From contig NZ_FPKU01000001.1 in NCBI RefSeq assembly GCF_900119845.1, forward strand, positions 963,528 to 1,027,527: DNA of 64,000 nucleotides, read 5' to 3'. This DNA comes from Devosia enhydra (GTDB lineage: Bacteria > Pseudomonadota > Alphaproteobacteria > Rhizobiales > Devosiaceae). Below, piece by piece: positions 48,620 to 59,204 of this stretch. The number at the start of each line of letters is the position of its first letter. The first letter of the stretch is position 1. Below the pieces are notes generated by a model. The model made no database searches. It was not told the DNA's origin and was given only the letters and a program-made list of their open reading frames with translations. Both the position numbers and the translations under genes were made by a program.

Positions 48620-50566
48620 TCAGAGGCTGCGTGCCGCGCGCCCGGATAACGAACCAAACCCTTCGATCAAAGCCTCGGTGCCATCGACGGTCGTGATCTG
48701 GTTCTGGATGTCTCGCAGCCTCTCGAAGGTTTCTTCGCTCGGGTCTTCGCCCAGCGCCAGCTCGGCTGCCTTGAGTTCCCTATTTAGCTCAATCGATTTG
48801 TAATGCAAGGCCAGCGCGTGTTTTAGCCCGGTTTCCGCGTCTGATTCGGCAGCTTCGGCGTCGCTTTGCCAGATGCCCTGCCGCATCAGCAGCTGCCGCA
48901 TCCGCTCGAGCGCCTCGCCATGTCCGCGCGCGCCCAGCGCCAGCGTCAGCCCCTGCCCATCGAGGTCGTGATCATGGGTCACGAGGTCGATCACCGCCCC
49001 CAGCAGCTCGCGCGCCGCCGCACTCGGCAGGTCGAGCGCCGCCAGCGTTTCGAGCCGCGGCTCCACCAGCCGCGGATGGTTGACCAGCGCCATGATGATC
49101 GCCGCCTCGCGCGGGCTCGGGTCGTCCGCGCGCCCTGGCTTCAAAAGCCGCGAATTGCGCAGCATGTCCGAAACGACGACGCGCGGACTGGGCTGGCTGC
49201 GCCCGCCCGGCCGCCACTGGCCACCCTCGTTCCGGCCGCGCTGGCCCTGCCCCTCATTGCGCCAGCCGCCCGAGCGCCGCATCGGCTGGAAGAAGGCCGA
49301 GAGTTTTTCCTCGAAGGCCTGCATGTAATGCCGCCGCACCGATGCATCCTGAATGCTCTGCGCCCGCTCGCGCAGCCGCGCTTCAAGCGCCGCCCGCGCC
49401 TCGGGCGTTTCCGGCAGCGTTCCGTGCGTCTCGATCCCCCAGATCGCATCCGAGAGCGTCTTGGCGCGATCGAGCACGTCGGCGAAGGCTTCGCGGCCAT
49501 GCTTGAGGATCAGATCGTCGGGGTCGAGCCCCTCGGGCAGCGTCGCGATGCGCACCGTCTTGCCCGGCTTGAGCAGCGGCAGCGCGAGCAGCGCCGCGCG
49601 CTCTGCCGCGCGAAGCCCGGCCGCATCGCCGTCAAAGCACAGGATCGGCACGTCCTGCAGGCTCCACAGCAGCGCCAGGTGATCCTCGGTCAGCGCCGTC
49701 CCCAGGGGCGCGATCGTGCCCTCGAAGCCCGCCATCACCGCGGCGATCACGTCGAGATAGCCCTCCACCACCACCAGCGGCTTGCCGTCGCGCGCCGCCT
49801 GCCGGGCCGAATGGCCGTTATAGAGCGTCAGCCGCTTGTGGAAGAGCTCGGTCTCGGGCGAGTTGAGATATTTGGCCGGCACGTCGGTGGAAAGCGCCCG
49901 TCCGCCGAACGCGATCACCCTGCCGCGCATGTCCGAAATCGGAAACATCACCCGGTTGCGGAACCGGTCATAGGGAAGCGGCTGCTCCTCGCGCACGATC
50001 ACGAGGCCGGTATCGACCATCTCCTGCGCCGAGACGCCATTGGCCGCCAGATGCTCCTTGAGACCGTTGCGGCTGTCGGGCGCAAAGCCGATGCGGAAGC
50101 GCGCCTGCGCCTGCGCCGACACTCCACGCTCGTTGAGATAGCCGCGCGCCCGCGCGCCGATATTGTGCGACAGTGCCGCCTCGAAATACTGCGTCGCCAG
50201 TTCCATCACGTCGAACAGGGTGCGCCGCTGCGCCTCGCGCTTTTCGGTGCGTTCGTCGCGTGCCGGCATCGGCAGCCCGGCCATGCCGGCCAGCCGCTCC
50301 ACCGCCTCTGGAAAGCTCAGGCCGGCCTTTTCGACGAGAAAGCGGAAATGGTCACCCGTCGCCTTGCAGCCGAAGCAGTGATAGATGCCCTTGCGGTCAT
50401 CGGCGTGGAAGCTCGGCGTCTTCTCGCCATGGAACGGGCAGCAGGCCCAGAAATCCCCGCGTCCCGGCTGGCTCTTGCGCTTGTCCCAGATGACATGCTC
50501 GCCCACCACCTGCGAAATCGGCAGGCGCTGGCGGATCTCATCGAGGAAGCTGTCTGAAAAGCGCAT
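48620..50566 (-). CDS. dnaG: DNA primase
   Basis: A 648-residue primase that makes RNA primers for replication. N-terminal CHC2 zinc finger (CCPFHGEKTPSF ... YHCFGCKATGD, about 42-70), the Toprim domain with VVVEGYLDVIAA (about 263-274) and CFDGDAAG (about 310-317), and a C-terminal helicase-binding domain. A Gly/Arg-rich insert lies near 445-475. Start ATG at 50566 matches the family. Upstream is DUF3422, downstream rpoD, the macromolecular synthesis operon order typical of this group. Confidence 0.97.
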   Translation of the reverse strand: MRFSDSFLDEIRQRLPISQVVGEHVIWDKRKSQPGRGDFWACCPFHGEKTPSFHADDRKGIYHCFGCKATGDHFRFLVEKAGLSFPEAVERLAGMAGLPMPARDERTEKREAQRRTLFDVMELATQYFEAALSHNIGARARGYLNERGVSAQAQARFRIGFAPDSRNGLKEHLAANGVSAQEMVDTGLVIVREEQPLPYDRFRNRVMFPISDMRGRVIAFGGRALSTDVPAKYLNSPETELFHKRLTLYNGHSARQAARDGKPLVVVEGYLDVIAAVMAGFEGTIAPLGTALTEDHLALLWSLQDVPILCFDGDAAGLRAAERAALLALPLLKPGKTVRIATLPEGLDPDDLILKHGREAFADVLDRAKTLSDAIWGIETHGTLPETPEARAALEARLRERAQSIQDASVRRHYMQAFEEKLSAFFQPMRRSGGWRNEGQGQRGRNEGGQWRPGGRSQPSPRVVVSDMLRNSRLLKPGRADDPSPREAAIIMALVNHPRLVEPRLETLAALDLPSAAARELLGAVIDLVTHDHDLDGQGLTLALGARGHGEALERMRQLLMRQGIWQSDAEAAESDAETGLKHALALHYKSIELNRELKAAELALGEDPSEETFERLRDIQNQITTVDGTEALIEGFGSLSGRAARSL

Positions 50567-50614
50567 TGTCGGCCGATGTCGTCCGTCAAAAACTACAAAA
50601 CCGACGGCCGTCGT

Positions 50615-51886
50615 TTATGACAGCTTTGTACCGCCTGCGCCATGGCGATGCTGGATGCGCCGCAGCGCCAGCCACACCAGCAGCAGCACGGCCGGCACGA
50701 GCAGCGCCAGCGTCCACTGCTTGGTTGGCGTATCCAGCCCGGCCCCACCGAGTACATAGCTCATGATGCCGATGGCGTAGTAGGAAATCGCGATGGTCGA
50801 AAGCCCCTCGACGGTTTTTTGCAGCCGATACTGGCTGCGCCCGGTCTCCGAAATCCCTTCGAGCAGCGCCCGGCTTTGCAGCTCCACATCGAGCCCGATG
50901 CGGGTGTTGAGCAGGCGGATGGCGCTGTCGATCTTGCCCGCCAGTGCCTCCTGCCGCTTCTCGAAAGCCCGGCAGGTGGCGATGGCCGGGTCGATCCGGT
51001 TCCTCAGAAACCGCCGCAACGTCGATGCGTAACCCACTGATTCCTCATCGAGACGCCCGAGCCTGTCCATCAGCACATCGGCATAGGCAAAGGTCGCGGC
51101 AAAGCGGAAGCCTGTCGCTTCCCCCAGCCGCCCGGCCGCCACCGACATCTTGTGCAGCAGGTCGAGGGTTTCCCGCGCCTCTTCCACCGTATCGACCTCG
51201 CTCATCGCCTCGAGCGTGCGCGCCACCTCGTCCTCGAGCCGCGCCAGTTCCGGCCCCCGCTCGCGTGCTGGCGCCAGCCCCAGCAGCGCATAGGTGCGAT
51301 AGGTCTCGATTTCGAGCAGGCGCCGCACCAGCACGGCCCGCCGCACCGTGCTGAGCGCGCCGCAGGCGAATTCGAACCGGGTGAAGCCGTCGTCATCGGG
51401 CTTGAAATCGCTTGCGATCTGCCCGGTCCGCGCTTCGATCCACGACACGCACAGGCTTCCGAGGTTGAAGGTCGGGATCAGCTTTTCGGGCACTTCCAGC
51501 GCATCGACGAGGTCGACGCGCGTCGCCACCAGCAGCGTGCAATCGGCCAGCGCCTCGAGCCCGATGCCCTCGGGCCAGGCCGCCCGTTCAGGCCCCGCTG
51601 CCAGCCAGGAGAGCGTAACGAATTCGGTATGCAGTTCCCATGTCACGCTGCATCCCATCGCCTCATAGCTGTGCTGGCGGCCCGTAGGCACGGGCAGCCC
51701 GGCATCGCGGCACCATTGTGCGAAGCGGGCCATGGCGCGCGAGGCGGCGTCCGGCCCCTCGGGCAGCGAAACCGCGATGCGCCGCACCCGCCCCTTGGCC
51801 GGCACGAAGACGATGGGGCGTGCATGCACCTCGTCTGCCACGAGCCGGCGTGCAGGGTGGTCGGCAAAGGGCGCACTGGTCATCAT
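50615..51886 (-). CDS. DUF3422 family membrane protein
   Basis: A 423-residue protein with the family start DHPARRLVADEVHARP and a large soluble alpha/beta N-terminal domain, then a helical, coiled-coil-like middle (RARLEDEVARTLEAMSEVDTVEEAR) and two C-terminal membrane helices (about 355-375 and 385-405). It is an inner-membrane-anchored cytoplasmic protein of unknown function. The order is conserved near gyrA in related genomes. Stop is 48 bases upstream of the dnaG start. Confidence 0.88.
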   Translation of the reverse strand: MMTSAPFADHPARRLVADEVHARPIVFVPAKGRVRRIAVSLPEGPDAASRAMARFAQWCRDAGLPVPTGRQHSYEAMGCSVTWELHTEFVTLSWLAAGPERAAWPEGIGLEALADCTLLVATRVDLVDALEVPEKLIPTFNLGSLCVSWIEARTGQIASDFKPDDDGFTRFEFACGALSTVRRAVLVRRLLEIETYRTYALLGLAPARERGPELARLEDEVARTLEAMSEVDTVEEARETLDLLHKMSVAAGRLGEATGFRFAATFAYADVLMDRLGRLDEESVGYASTLRRFLRNRIDPAIATCRAFEKRQEALAGKIDSAIRLLNTRIGLDVELQSRALLEGISETGRSQYRLQKTVEGLSTIAISYYAIGIMSYVLGGAGLDTPTKQWTLALLVPAVLLLVWLALRRIQHRHGAGGTKLS

Positions 51887-52030
51887 CGGGCCTCGCTCGG
51901 CGCGCTCGGCGCCACGGGCCCAGACTAGTGCGTCGGCGCTGCGCCGGCCTGCGACAAACTCGTCAACCGGCCCTCGCCGGGCTCAGACATTGGTCGAAGC
52001 CGGCGCCGTTGCGCCGGCCCCCTGCGCCCG

Positions 52031-54802
52031 TCAGCCTTCGGCCACCGGCTCCACATCGCCATCGGCATCGGTCTCGCTGATGCGTTCCACCGACACCACC
52101 TTCTCGCCCTCGGCAGTGCGGAAGATGCGCACGCCCTTGCTGGCACGGCTGGCAAAGCGGATGCCATCCACCGGCACGCGGATCAGCTGCCCACTGTTGG
52201 AGACGAGCATGATCTGGTCGGCTTCTTCCACCGGGAAGGCGGCAATCAGCTGGCCGATCTCGTCGAGCTTGCGCTGGTCGGTCGCCTTGATGCCCTTGCC
52301 GCCGCGATTGGAAATGCGGAACTCGTAGGACGAGGAGCGCTTGCCATAGCCATGGGCGTTGATCGAGAGCACGAACTGCTCGGCAGCCCCCATATCGGCA
52401 TAGCGCGATACCGAAAGCTGCACCGCGCCCGTGCCATCGGCCTCGTCCTCGACATCGGCGTCGGTTTCGACCTCGCCATCCTCGCCCGTCGCGGCCCGGC
52501 GGATCGCGCCCGACTGCTTGAGATAGGCGGCGCGTTCTTCCGGCGACGCATCGACATGGCGCAGGATCGCCATCGAGATCACCCGATCATCCTCGCCCAG
52601 GCTGATGCCGCGCACGCCTGTCGAGGTGCCCGTCGAGCCATTGCCGCCAAAGACGCGCAGGTCCGTCGACTGGAAGCGGATGCACTGCCCCAGCGCCGTG
52701 GTCAGCAGCACGTCGTCATTCTCGCCCGAAAGCTCGACCCCGATGATGTGCTGGGTCGTATCGTCGAACTCCATCACGCGCTTGCCCAGCGTCGTGCGCG
52801 GCACGCAGTCAGAGAGCTTGTTGCGCCTGACCGAGCCGGTATTGGTGGCGAACATCACGTCCAGCCCCTCCCAGCTCGCCTCGTCCTGCGGCAACGGCAC
52901 GATCGAGGTGATGCGTTCGCCCGCATCGAGCGGCAGCAGGTTGATCAGCGCCTTGCCGCGCGATTGCGGCTCGGCCACCGGCAGGCGCCACACCTTGAGC
53001 TTGTAGACCTGTCCGAGAGACGAGAAGAACAGCACCGGCTGGTGCGTATTGGCCACGAACAGCCGGGTGACGAAATCCTCGTCGCGCGTCGCCATGCCCG
53101 AGCGGCCCTTGCCCCCGCGCTTCTGCGCCCGATAGGCCGAAAGCGGCACGCGCTTGATGTAGCCGCCATGGGTGACGGTCACCACCATATCCTCGCGGGC
53201 GATCAGGTCCTCGTCCTCGAAGTCCCCCGCGCTGTCCTCGATCGATGTGCGCCGCGGCTTGGCGAACTGTTCGCGGATTTCGCTCAGCTCCTCGCGGATG
53301 ATCGCGATGACCCGCTCGCGGCTGCGCAGGATGTCGAGATAATCCGCGATCGATGCGCCCAGCCCGTTGAGCTCGTCCCCGATCTCGTCGCGCCCGAGCG
53401 CGGTGAGGCGCGACAGCGTCAGCGCGAGGATCGCCCGGGCCTGTTCTTCGGACAGCCGGAAGGTGCCGTCGGCGTTCATCCGGTGGCGCGGATCGTCGAT
53501 GAGCGCGATCAACGGGGCCACGTCGGCGGCCGGCCAGTCGCGTTCGATCAGCCGCTCGCGCGCCGTCGCCGGATCGGGCGCGGTGCGGATGAGGTGGATC
53601 ACCTCGTCGATATTGGCGACGGCCACCGCGAGCCCGACCAGCACATGGGCGCGATCGCGCGCCTTGTTGAGCAGGAACCGCGCCCTGCGCGTCACCACCT
53701 CGAAGCGGAAATCGATGAAGGCCTGGAGGATGGATTTGAGCCCCATCAGCTCCGGCTTGCCGCCATTGAGCGCCACGAAATTGCAGCCGAACGAGGTCTG
53801 CAGCGGCGTGAACCGGTACAGCTGGTTCAGCACCACATCGGCGACGGCGTCGCGCTTCAATTCCACCACCACGCGCAGGCCGTGGCGGTCGGATTCGTCG
53901 CGCAGGTCCGAGATGCCCTCGATGCGCTTTTCGCGCACCAGTTCGGCCATCTTCTCGATCATCACCGACTTGTTCACCTGATAGGGAATCTCGGTGATGA
54001 TCAGCGCCTCGCGCTCGCGGCGCACCTCTTCCACATGCACCCGGCCGCGCATCAGCACCGAGCCGCGGCCCGTCTCATAGGCCGAGCGGATGCCGGCCCG
54101 CCCGAGGATGATCGCGGCGGTCGGGAAATCGGGTCCCGGCAGGACGGTCATCAGATCGTCCACGGTCACCGTGGCATCGTCCATCAGCATGAGCGTGGCG
54201 TCGATCACCTCGCCCAGATTGTGCGTCGGCACATTGGTGGCCATGCCCACCGCGATACCGCCGCCGCCATTGACGAGCAGGTTCGGGAACCGCGCCGGCA
54301 GCACCACCGGCTCGTGTTCCGAGCCGTCGTAATTGTCCTTGAAGTCGACGGTGTCCTTGTCGAGGTCCTCGAGCATCGTGCCCGTGACCTTCTCCATGCG
54401 CACCTCGGTGTAGCGCATGGCCGCCGGCATATCGCCGTCGATGGAGCCGAAATTGCCCTGCCCGTCGATGAGCAGCTGGCCCATCGAGAAGTCCTGCGCC
54501 ATGCGCACCAGCGCCATGTAGACCGACTGGTCGCCATGCGGGTGGTACTTGCCGATCACGTCGCCGACGACGCGCGCCGACTTGCGATAGGGCTTGTTCC
54601 ACTCGTAGCCGTTCTCGCTCATCGAGAAGAGAATGCGCCGGTGCACCGGCTTGAGGCCGTCGCGCACATCGGGCAGCGCGCGGCTCACGATCACGCTCAT
54701 GGCGTAATCGAGATAGGACCGGCGCATTTCGTCGGTGATCGAGATGGGGGCGATGTCCGAAGGCGGCAAAGCCTGGCCTTCCCCGTCTGGCGTGTCAGTC
54801 AC
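52031..54802 (-). CDS. gyrA: DNA gyrase subunit A
   Basis: A 923-residue type IIA topoisomerase subunit. Active-site Tyr131 ([10 protein letters not shown]); the C-terminal GyrA-box QKRGGKG identifies gyrase rather than topoisomerase IV. The quinolone-resistance-determining region reads [15 protein letters not shown] (residues 87-101): the positions equal to E. coli Ser83 and Asp87 are Gln92 and Met96. Length is normal. In this window gyrA is next to DUF3422/dnaG, whereas many Hyphomicrobiales place it beside coaD. Confidence 0.97.
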   Translation of the reverse strand: MTDTPDGEGQALPPSDIAPISITDEMRRSYLDYAMSVIVSRALPDVRDGLKPVHRRILFSMSENGYEWNKPYRKSARVVGDVIGKYHPHGDQSVYMALVRMAQDFSMGQLLIDGQGNFGSIDGDMPAAMRYTEVRMEKVTGTMLEDLDKDTVDFKDNYDGSEHEPVVLPARFPNLLVNGGGGIAVGMATNVPTHNLGEVIDATLMLMDDATVTVDDLMTVLPGPDFPTAAIILGRAGIRSAYETGRGSVLMRGRVHVEEVRREREALIITEIPYQVNKSVMIEKMAELVREKRIEGISDLRDESDRHGLRVVVELKRDAVADVVLNQLYRFTPLQTSFGCNFVALNGGKPELMGLKSILQAFIDFRFEVVTRRARFLLNKARDRAHVLVGLAVAVANIDEVIHLIRTAPDPATARERLIERDWPAADVAPLIALIDDPRHRMNADGTFRLSEEQARAILALTLSRLTALGRDEIGDELNGLGASIADYLDILRSRERVIAIIREELSEIREQFAKPRRTSIEDSAGDFEDEDLIAREDMVVTVTHGGYIKRVPLSAYRAQKRGGKGRSGMATRDEDFVTRLFVANTHQPVLFFSSLGQVYKLKVWRLPVAEPQSRGKALINLLPLDAGERITSIVPLPQDEASWEGLDVMFATNTGSVRRNKLSDCVPRTTLGKRVMEFDDTTQHIIGVELSGENDDVLLTTALGQCIRFQSTDLRVFGGNGSTGTSTGVRGISLGEDDRVISMAILRHVDASPEERAAYLKQSGAIRRAATGEDGEVETDADVEDEADGTGAVQLSVSRYADMGAAEQFVLSINAHGYGKRSSSYEFRISNRGGKGIKATDQRKLDEIGQLIAAFPVEEADQIMLVSNSGQLIRVPVDGIRFASRASKGVRIFRTAEGEKVVSVERISETDADGDVEPVAEG

Positions 54803-55035
54803 TGGGCATTCGTCCTTGTGCGCGTCTCAGGGGAGAAAGAGAATCACTCCGACCGGCAAACGCATTGTCTTTCAACCCTCTGGGCACTTGTCCTCAGCCT
54901 GTCTCTGAGAATTGCGCCCGAGTATCGAGGCATCTGGTGCTTATAGCCGATTCCGCCTCAAAGAGCCACGAATGCTGGGTTTGCGGCCCAAATCCCCAGC
55001 AAAAGCACTGATTTGGCCGCCTCGGGGCTCCGGCG

Positions 55036-55458
55036 CTACTCGCTGTCGGCCCCGTGGGCACGACGCGATGCGGTGATCTCGGCGTGGTTTTCAGACGCCC
55101 AGCGGATCAGGTGCCCCAGCGGCGCCACCATCGAATGGCCGAGCCCGGTGAGGCTGTATTCCACCGAGGGCGGCTTGGTGTCGAACACCTGCCGGGCCAC
55201 CAGCCCGTCCTGCTCAAGCCCGCGCAGGCTCTGGGCCAGCATCTTCTGGCTGATGTCTGGGATCTCGCGCCTCAGGCTGTTGAACCGGCGCGGACTTTCG
55301 GCCAGCGTCATGATCAGCAGCATGCTCCATTTGTCGCTGATCTTGTCGAGCACCTGCCGCACCGGGCAGGCACTCGCCGGCCCGCCGCGACTGGCCGCCC
55401 AGCGCTCCACGAAGATCGCCGCATCGTCCGCCCCGTCGCGTCTCGTGATGTCGGTCAC
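55036..55458 (-). CDS. HxlR family transcriptional regulator
   Basis: A 140-residue winged-helix regulator. VRQVLDKISDKWSMLLIMTLAESPRRFNSLRREIPDISQKMLAQSLRGLEQDGLV is the full DNA-binding domain, with one cysteine (ACPVRQ) that may sense redox or reactive electrophiles as in relatives. GTG at 55458 follows a perfect GGAGG, which is itself duplicated in tandem (55461-55482). It is divergent from an NAD(P)-binding protein gene, a classic HxlR target arrangement. Confidence 0.9.
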   Translation of the reverse strand: MTDITRRDGADDAAIFVERWAASRGGPASACPVRQVLDKISDKWSMLLIMTLAESPRRFNSLRREIPDISQKMLAQSLRGLEQDGLVARQVFDTKPPSVEYSLTGLGHSMVAPLGHLIRWASENHAEITASRRAHGADSE

Positions 55459-55533
55459 TTGGGTTACCTCCGGGTTACCTCCTCCCCGCACGGTGCCTTC
55501 TTGCGCCGCGCCGCCGGAAAGATAGATACCAGT

Positions 55534-55552
55534 CACCAACGGAGAGTTAGTG
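55534..55552. promoter_or_regulatory. candidate HxlR operator in divergent promoter
   Basis: CACCAAC (55534-55540) and GTTAGTG (55546-55552) form an inverted repeat with one mismatch and a 5-base centre, between the divergent genes. Typical place for an autoregulatory operator; not proven. Confidence 0.35.
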
Positions 55553-55601
55553 GCCTGCCCCTGCGCTGGCAAGCGGCTCTCCGGCCAAAACGGAGACTGG
55601 A

Positions 55602-56480
55602 ATGACCAAGTTCAAGGATAAGACGCTGCTGGTAACCGGCGCATCGGGCCATCTCGGCCGCATCGCCGTCGAGGAACTGCTCGCCCGTGGCGCAACGAAC
55701 ATCATCGCCGCCACCCGCGATCCGTCCAAGATCGCCGATCTCGCCGCCAGGGGCGTCACCGTCCGCAAGCTCGATTTCGATGATGCGGCCACCCTCGCTC
55801 CCGCCTTTGCGGGCGTCGATCGCGTGCTGCTAGTCAGCACCGACTCCGTCGGCCGGCGCGGCGTTCAGCACAAGGCTGCGGTCGATGCCATCAAGGCGGC
55901 CGGCGTCGCCCATATCGTCTACACCTCCGCCCCCGCCGCCCGCCCCGATCCCGATGCCGGCCTTGCCCCGGAGCATTTCTGGACCGAGGTGGCGATTGCC
56001 GCCAGCGGGCTCGATTTCACCATCCTGCGCAACCACATGTATGCCGAAAACAACCTGATGAGCGCTGCCCAGACCATCGCCTCGGGGCAGCTTTACGGGC
56101 TGCAGGGCGATCGCGGCACCGCCTATGTCGCACGCGCCGATACCGCCCGCACCGCCGCCGGCGCACTGCTTTCGGCCGAAGGCAAGTCCATCGCCGATGT
56201 CACGGGTCCGGCCGTCGTCACCAACACCGATCTTGCCGCAGTGCTCGCCCGCCTCTCGGGCAAGCCCGTCGCAAGCGTCCCGCTCAGCGTCGACCAGTTG
56301 CGTGGCGGCATGCAGGCGGCCGGACTGCCTGCGCCGCTGGTCGATATTCTCGTCGCCTTCCAGCGCGATGCGACGCAGGGTTATCACGCCATCGTGACGG
56401 ACACGGTCAGGCGCTATTCCGGCCGCGAGCCGCAGGCGCTCGAAGCGGTGCTGGCGCCCCTTCTCGCCAGCTCGAAATGA
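55602..56480 (+). CDS. NmrA-like NAD(P)-binding oxidoreductase (quinone reductase QorB-like)
   Basis: A 292-residue atypical short-chain dehydrogenase. Rossmann motif TGASGHLGRIAVEELLARGA (about 11-30) and the usual RGV-K/L-DFDD second motif, followed by HIVYTSAPAARPD and a hydrophobic centre. No YxxxK catalytic pair is visible, which fits NmrA/QorB types acting on quinones or as redox sensors. It is divergent from the HxlR regulator and probably controlled by it. Confidence 0.87.
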   Translation: MTKFKDKTLLVTGASGHLGRIAVEELLARGATNIIAATRDPSKIADLAARGVTVRKLDFDDAATLAPAFAGVDRVLLVSTDSVGRRGVQHKAAVDAIKAAGVAHIVYTSAPAARPDPDAGLAPEHFWTEVAIAASGLDFTILRNHMYAENNLMSAAQTIASGQLYGLQGDRGTAYVARADTARTAAGALLSAEGKSIADVTGPAVVTNTDLAAVLARLSGKPVASVPLSVDQLRGGMQAAGLPAPLVDILVAFQRDATQGYHAIVTDTVRRYSGREPQALEAVLAPLLASSK

Positions 56481-56647
56481 TCGCGCGGCTGCGCGCCGGC
56501 CACATCAGACGAGGGCGCCCAGGCGACGCAGGATGACAACACCGCCCGGAATTTGCGGCTGAAAGCCCCGCAAAAGCTGGACGCTCCCTGTCCCTGCCCG
56601 TAGTAATCCCGGCCATTACCATCATGGCCGGGAATCGGGACAGACAT

Positions 56648-58981
56648 ATGAATTCGATTGGCAAGCGCATCGGCGACTTCTTCGCGCGGCATCGCTCCAT
56701 CGGATTTGGTCTCGAAAGGATCGGCTTTCTTACCATCGCCCACACAAAGCTGGTGGCCCTCCTCGTCATCGCCTTCACCGCGCTCACGCTGTCGGTCATC
56801 CCGCGCGCCAATGTCGATGGCGACCTGCTGCGCGTCTTTGCCAATTCGGGTCCCCATTACGACAGCTATGCCGCGCTGTCCGAAAGCTTCGGCACCTTCG
56901 AGGAAGACATCTATATCCTCGTGACTTCGCCGACCCTCACCGAGCCCGAAACGCTCGAGCGGCTGCGCGAGCTGGCCTTCGATGTCGAACTCAGCACCTA
57001 TGCGGTGGGCACGCTGTCGCCCTTCTCGCTGCGCGCCCCCGATGGCGCGGGCGGCTCGGTGCCGGCCGTGCCCGAGGGCATGGAGAGCGCCGAGGATGTC
57101 AGGCAGGCGCTGAGCACCCTGCAGCAGACCGATCCGATGATGCGCAACCTGATCACTCCCGATCTCTCGGGCATCGTGATCATCATGTTTCCCAATGCCG
57201 AGCTCACCCGCGACGAGGGCACGGCGGGCATGATCGCCGATCTCCGTGCCGTCATCGCGCCCTACCAGACGGGCGATGTGCAGATCGAACTCACAGGCCC
57301 CCCGGTCTGGACCTCAGAGATGCTCAATGCGGCCGTCGACGATCAGGTCAAGTTCACCGTCTACGGCTTCTCGCTGGGAGCGCTGATCGCGCTTTTCGGG
57401 CTGCGCTCCTTCTGGGGCGCCATCATCGTCGCCTCGGCGCCCTTCGTGGCCGTGATGTGGACCATGGGCACCATCCTCCTGGTCTTCGGCTCGTTCTCGT
57501 TCCTCACCATCATCGTCACCACGGTCTGCCTCGTGGTGGCGTTTTCCGAGAGCATGTTCTTCACCTACAACTGGCTCAATTTCTGGCGCGATGGCATGGA
57601 CCCGCGCGAGGCGGTGGCCCGCACCATCCGACAGGTTGGGCCCGCCTCGGCGCTCACCATGGTCACGACGGCCATCGCCTTCGGCTCGCTCGGGCTCGCG
57701 CCCGGCCAGGGCATCCAGGAATTCGCCATGGCGGGCGTCATCGGCTCCTTCCTCACCTTCCTGGTCATCATGACCTTCCTGCCGCTCGTGCTCTTCCTCG
57801 CCGTGCGGCTGGGGCTCAAGCTGCCCAAGACGCCGTCGGCGGCGCTGACGGCGGCCCTGCCCTTTTCATGGAGCGTGGTGTCGCGCTTCGCCCGGCCCCT
57901 GGCGGTGGTATCGGTGGTGGTCACCACCCTGCTGCTCATCCCCTATTTCCTCATCCAGCCGCGCTTTTCCTTCGAGGATTTCGTCGCCAGCGATTCCACC
58001 GCGATTTCTGCGGCCGAGGAGATCGACGAGGGCGTGGGAGGCGTCGCGCCGATCTATGTCCGCGTGCCGCTGCTCGATGCCAATCCGGACGTGTCCGACC
58101 GCGATTACGAGACGATCCGCACCGTCCACGAGATCCTCGAAGCCCAGCTGGGTGAGAACAAGGTCATCTCCGCCGCCGCCATGACCCATTACACCGAGGG
58201 CGGGTTCAGCCGCGCCGAGGTGCTGTCGGCCGTGGGCCCCTTCATGCGCCAGCGCTTCGTCACCGATGACGGCACCGAGGCGCTGGTCACCGGCTTCATG
58301 CCCACTATCGTGGAATCCGATCGCCTCAAGCAGGTGGTCGCCGATACCCAGCAGGCACTGGCCGATGCCGGCGTTGTAGACGCCGATGTCGGCGGCTTCC
58401 GCATCCTCACCACCTTTGCCACCGACGATATCGTGCGCAATCTCCAGCTCTGCCTGACGCTGAGCGTGCTCGTGAACATCGCCGTCATCGGCTTTGCCTT
58501 CCGCTCGGTGCGCCTCGCAATGGCCTCCGCCATCCCCAACCTCTTCCCGATCCTGGGCACCGAGGCGTGGCTCTGGATGTCGGGCGCCGGGCTTCAGCTC
58601 ACCACCGTCCTGGCCCTCACCATCGCCTTCGGCATCGCGGTCAACGACACGATCCACTTCCTCTCCCATTACCTGCATGATCGCAGGGTGGAGGGGCGCG
58701 ATCATCGCGAGGCTGTGCGCCACACCATCACCCGTATCGGCGGCGCGATCGTGGCCACCACCATCATCCTGTGCGCCGGCACGGCCGTGGTCGCCTTCTC
58801 GGAATTGCCGCAGGTGGCGATGTTCGGGCAGCTCTTCGTGCTCTCGATCGCGCTGGCGCTCCTGGGCGATCTCTTCATCCTCCCCGCCCTGCTCGTCGCG
58901 GGCGGCCGCTTCTTTGATCCTGTGCGCCGCAAGGCGCCCCAGGTTGATGCAAAGCCCGTGGAGGCAACCGGTCAGGATTAG
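56648..58981 (+). CDS. MMPL/RND-superfamily exporter
   Basis: A 777-residue inner-membrane protein with 12 predicted helices in two repeats, each after a large periplasmic loop. Marks: LLALIVIA first helix, a central cluster VPFGFSLGALIALFGLRSFWGAIIV, MVTTAIAFGSLGLAPGQGIQEFA, and in the second half IAFGIAVNDTIHFLSHYLHDRR. The family (MMPL) exports lipids or hydrophobic molecules using the proton gradient; the hopanoid transporter HpnN is a related example, but no hopanoid genes are nearby. ATG at 56648 fits the start of the first helix. Confidence 0.85.
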   Translation: MNSIGKRIGDFFARHRSIGFGLERIGFLTIAHTKLVALLVIAFTALTLSVIPRANVDGDLLRVFANSGPHYDSYAALSESFGTFEEDIYILVTSPTLTEPETLERLRELAFDVELSTYAVGTLSPFSLRAPDGAGGSVPAVPEGMESAEDVRQALSTLQQTDPMMRNLITPDLSGIVIIMFPNAELTRDEGTAGMIADLRAVIAPYQTGDVQIELTGPPVWTSEMLNAAVDDQVKFTVYGFSLGALIALFGLRSFWGAIIVASAPFVAVMWTMGTILLVFGSFSFLTIIVTTVCLVVAFSESMFFTYNWLNFWRDGMDPREAVARTIRQVGPASALTMVTTAIAFGSLGLAPGQGIQEFAMAGVIGSFLTFLVIMTFLPLVLFLAVRLGLKLPKTPSAALTAALPFSWSVVSRFARPLAVVSVVVTTLLLIPYFLIQPRFSFEDFVASDSTAISAAEEIDEGVGGVAPIYVRVPLLDANPDVSDRDYETIRTVHEILEAQLGENKVISAAAMTHYTEGGFSRAEVLSAVGPFMRQRFVTDDGTEALVTGFMPTIVESDRLKQVVADTQQALADAGVVDADVGGFRILTTFATDDIVRNLQLCLTLSVLVNIAVIGFAFRSVRLAMASAIPNLFPILGTEAWLWMSGAGLQLTTVLALTIAFGIAVNDTIHFLSHYLHDRRVEGRDHREAVRHTITRIGGAIVATTIILCAGTAVVAFSELPQVAMFGQLFVLSIALALLGDLFILPALLVAGGRFFDPVRRKAPQVDAKPVEATGQD

Positions 58982-59204
58982 CTGCGTTCACGTCTTCGCC
59001 ATGTCTTGCGCTTAGACTTGCTGGACAGGACGCAATGCTGCATCTGTGAAGTGCCTGTGTGCGTCCGACCTCGTGCGACGCTGGCAAAATGTCGCAAGAG
59101 CGGGTATTGCTGCGCGCCACATTGGCGGCATCGGCCATGATTCTGGCCATGCGCGCTGTTTCGCCGGGGGGCGAAGACGAGATTGACTTGGAGGCACTGA
59201 GAGA

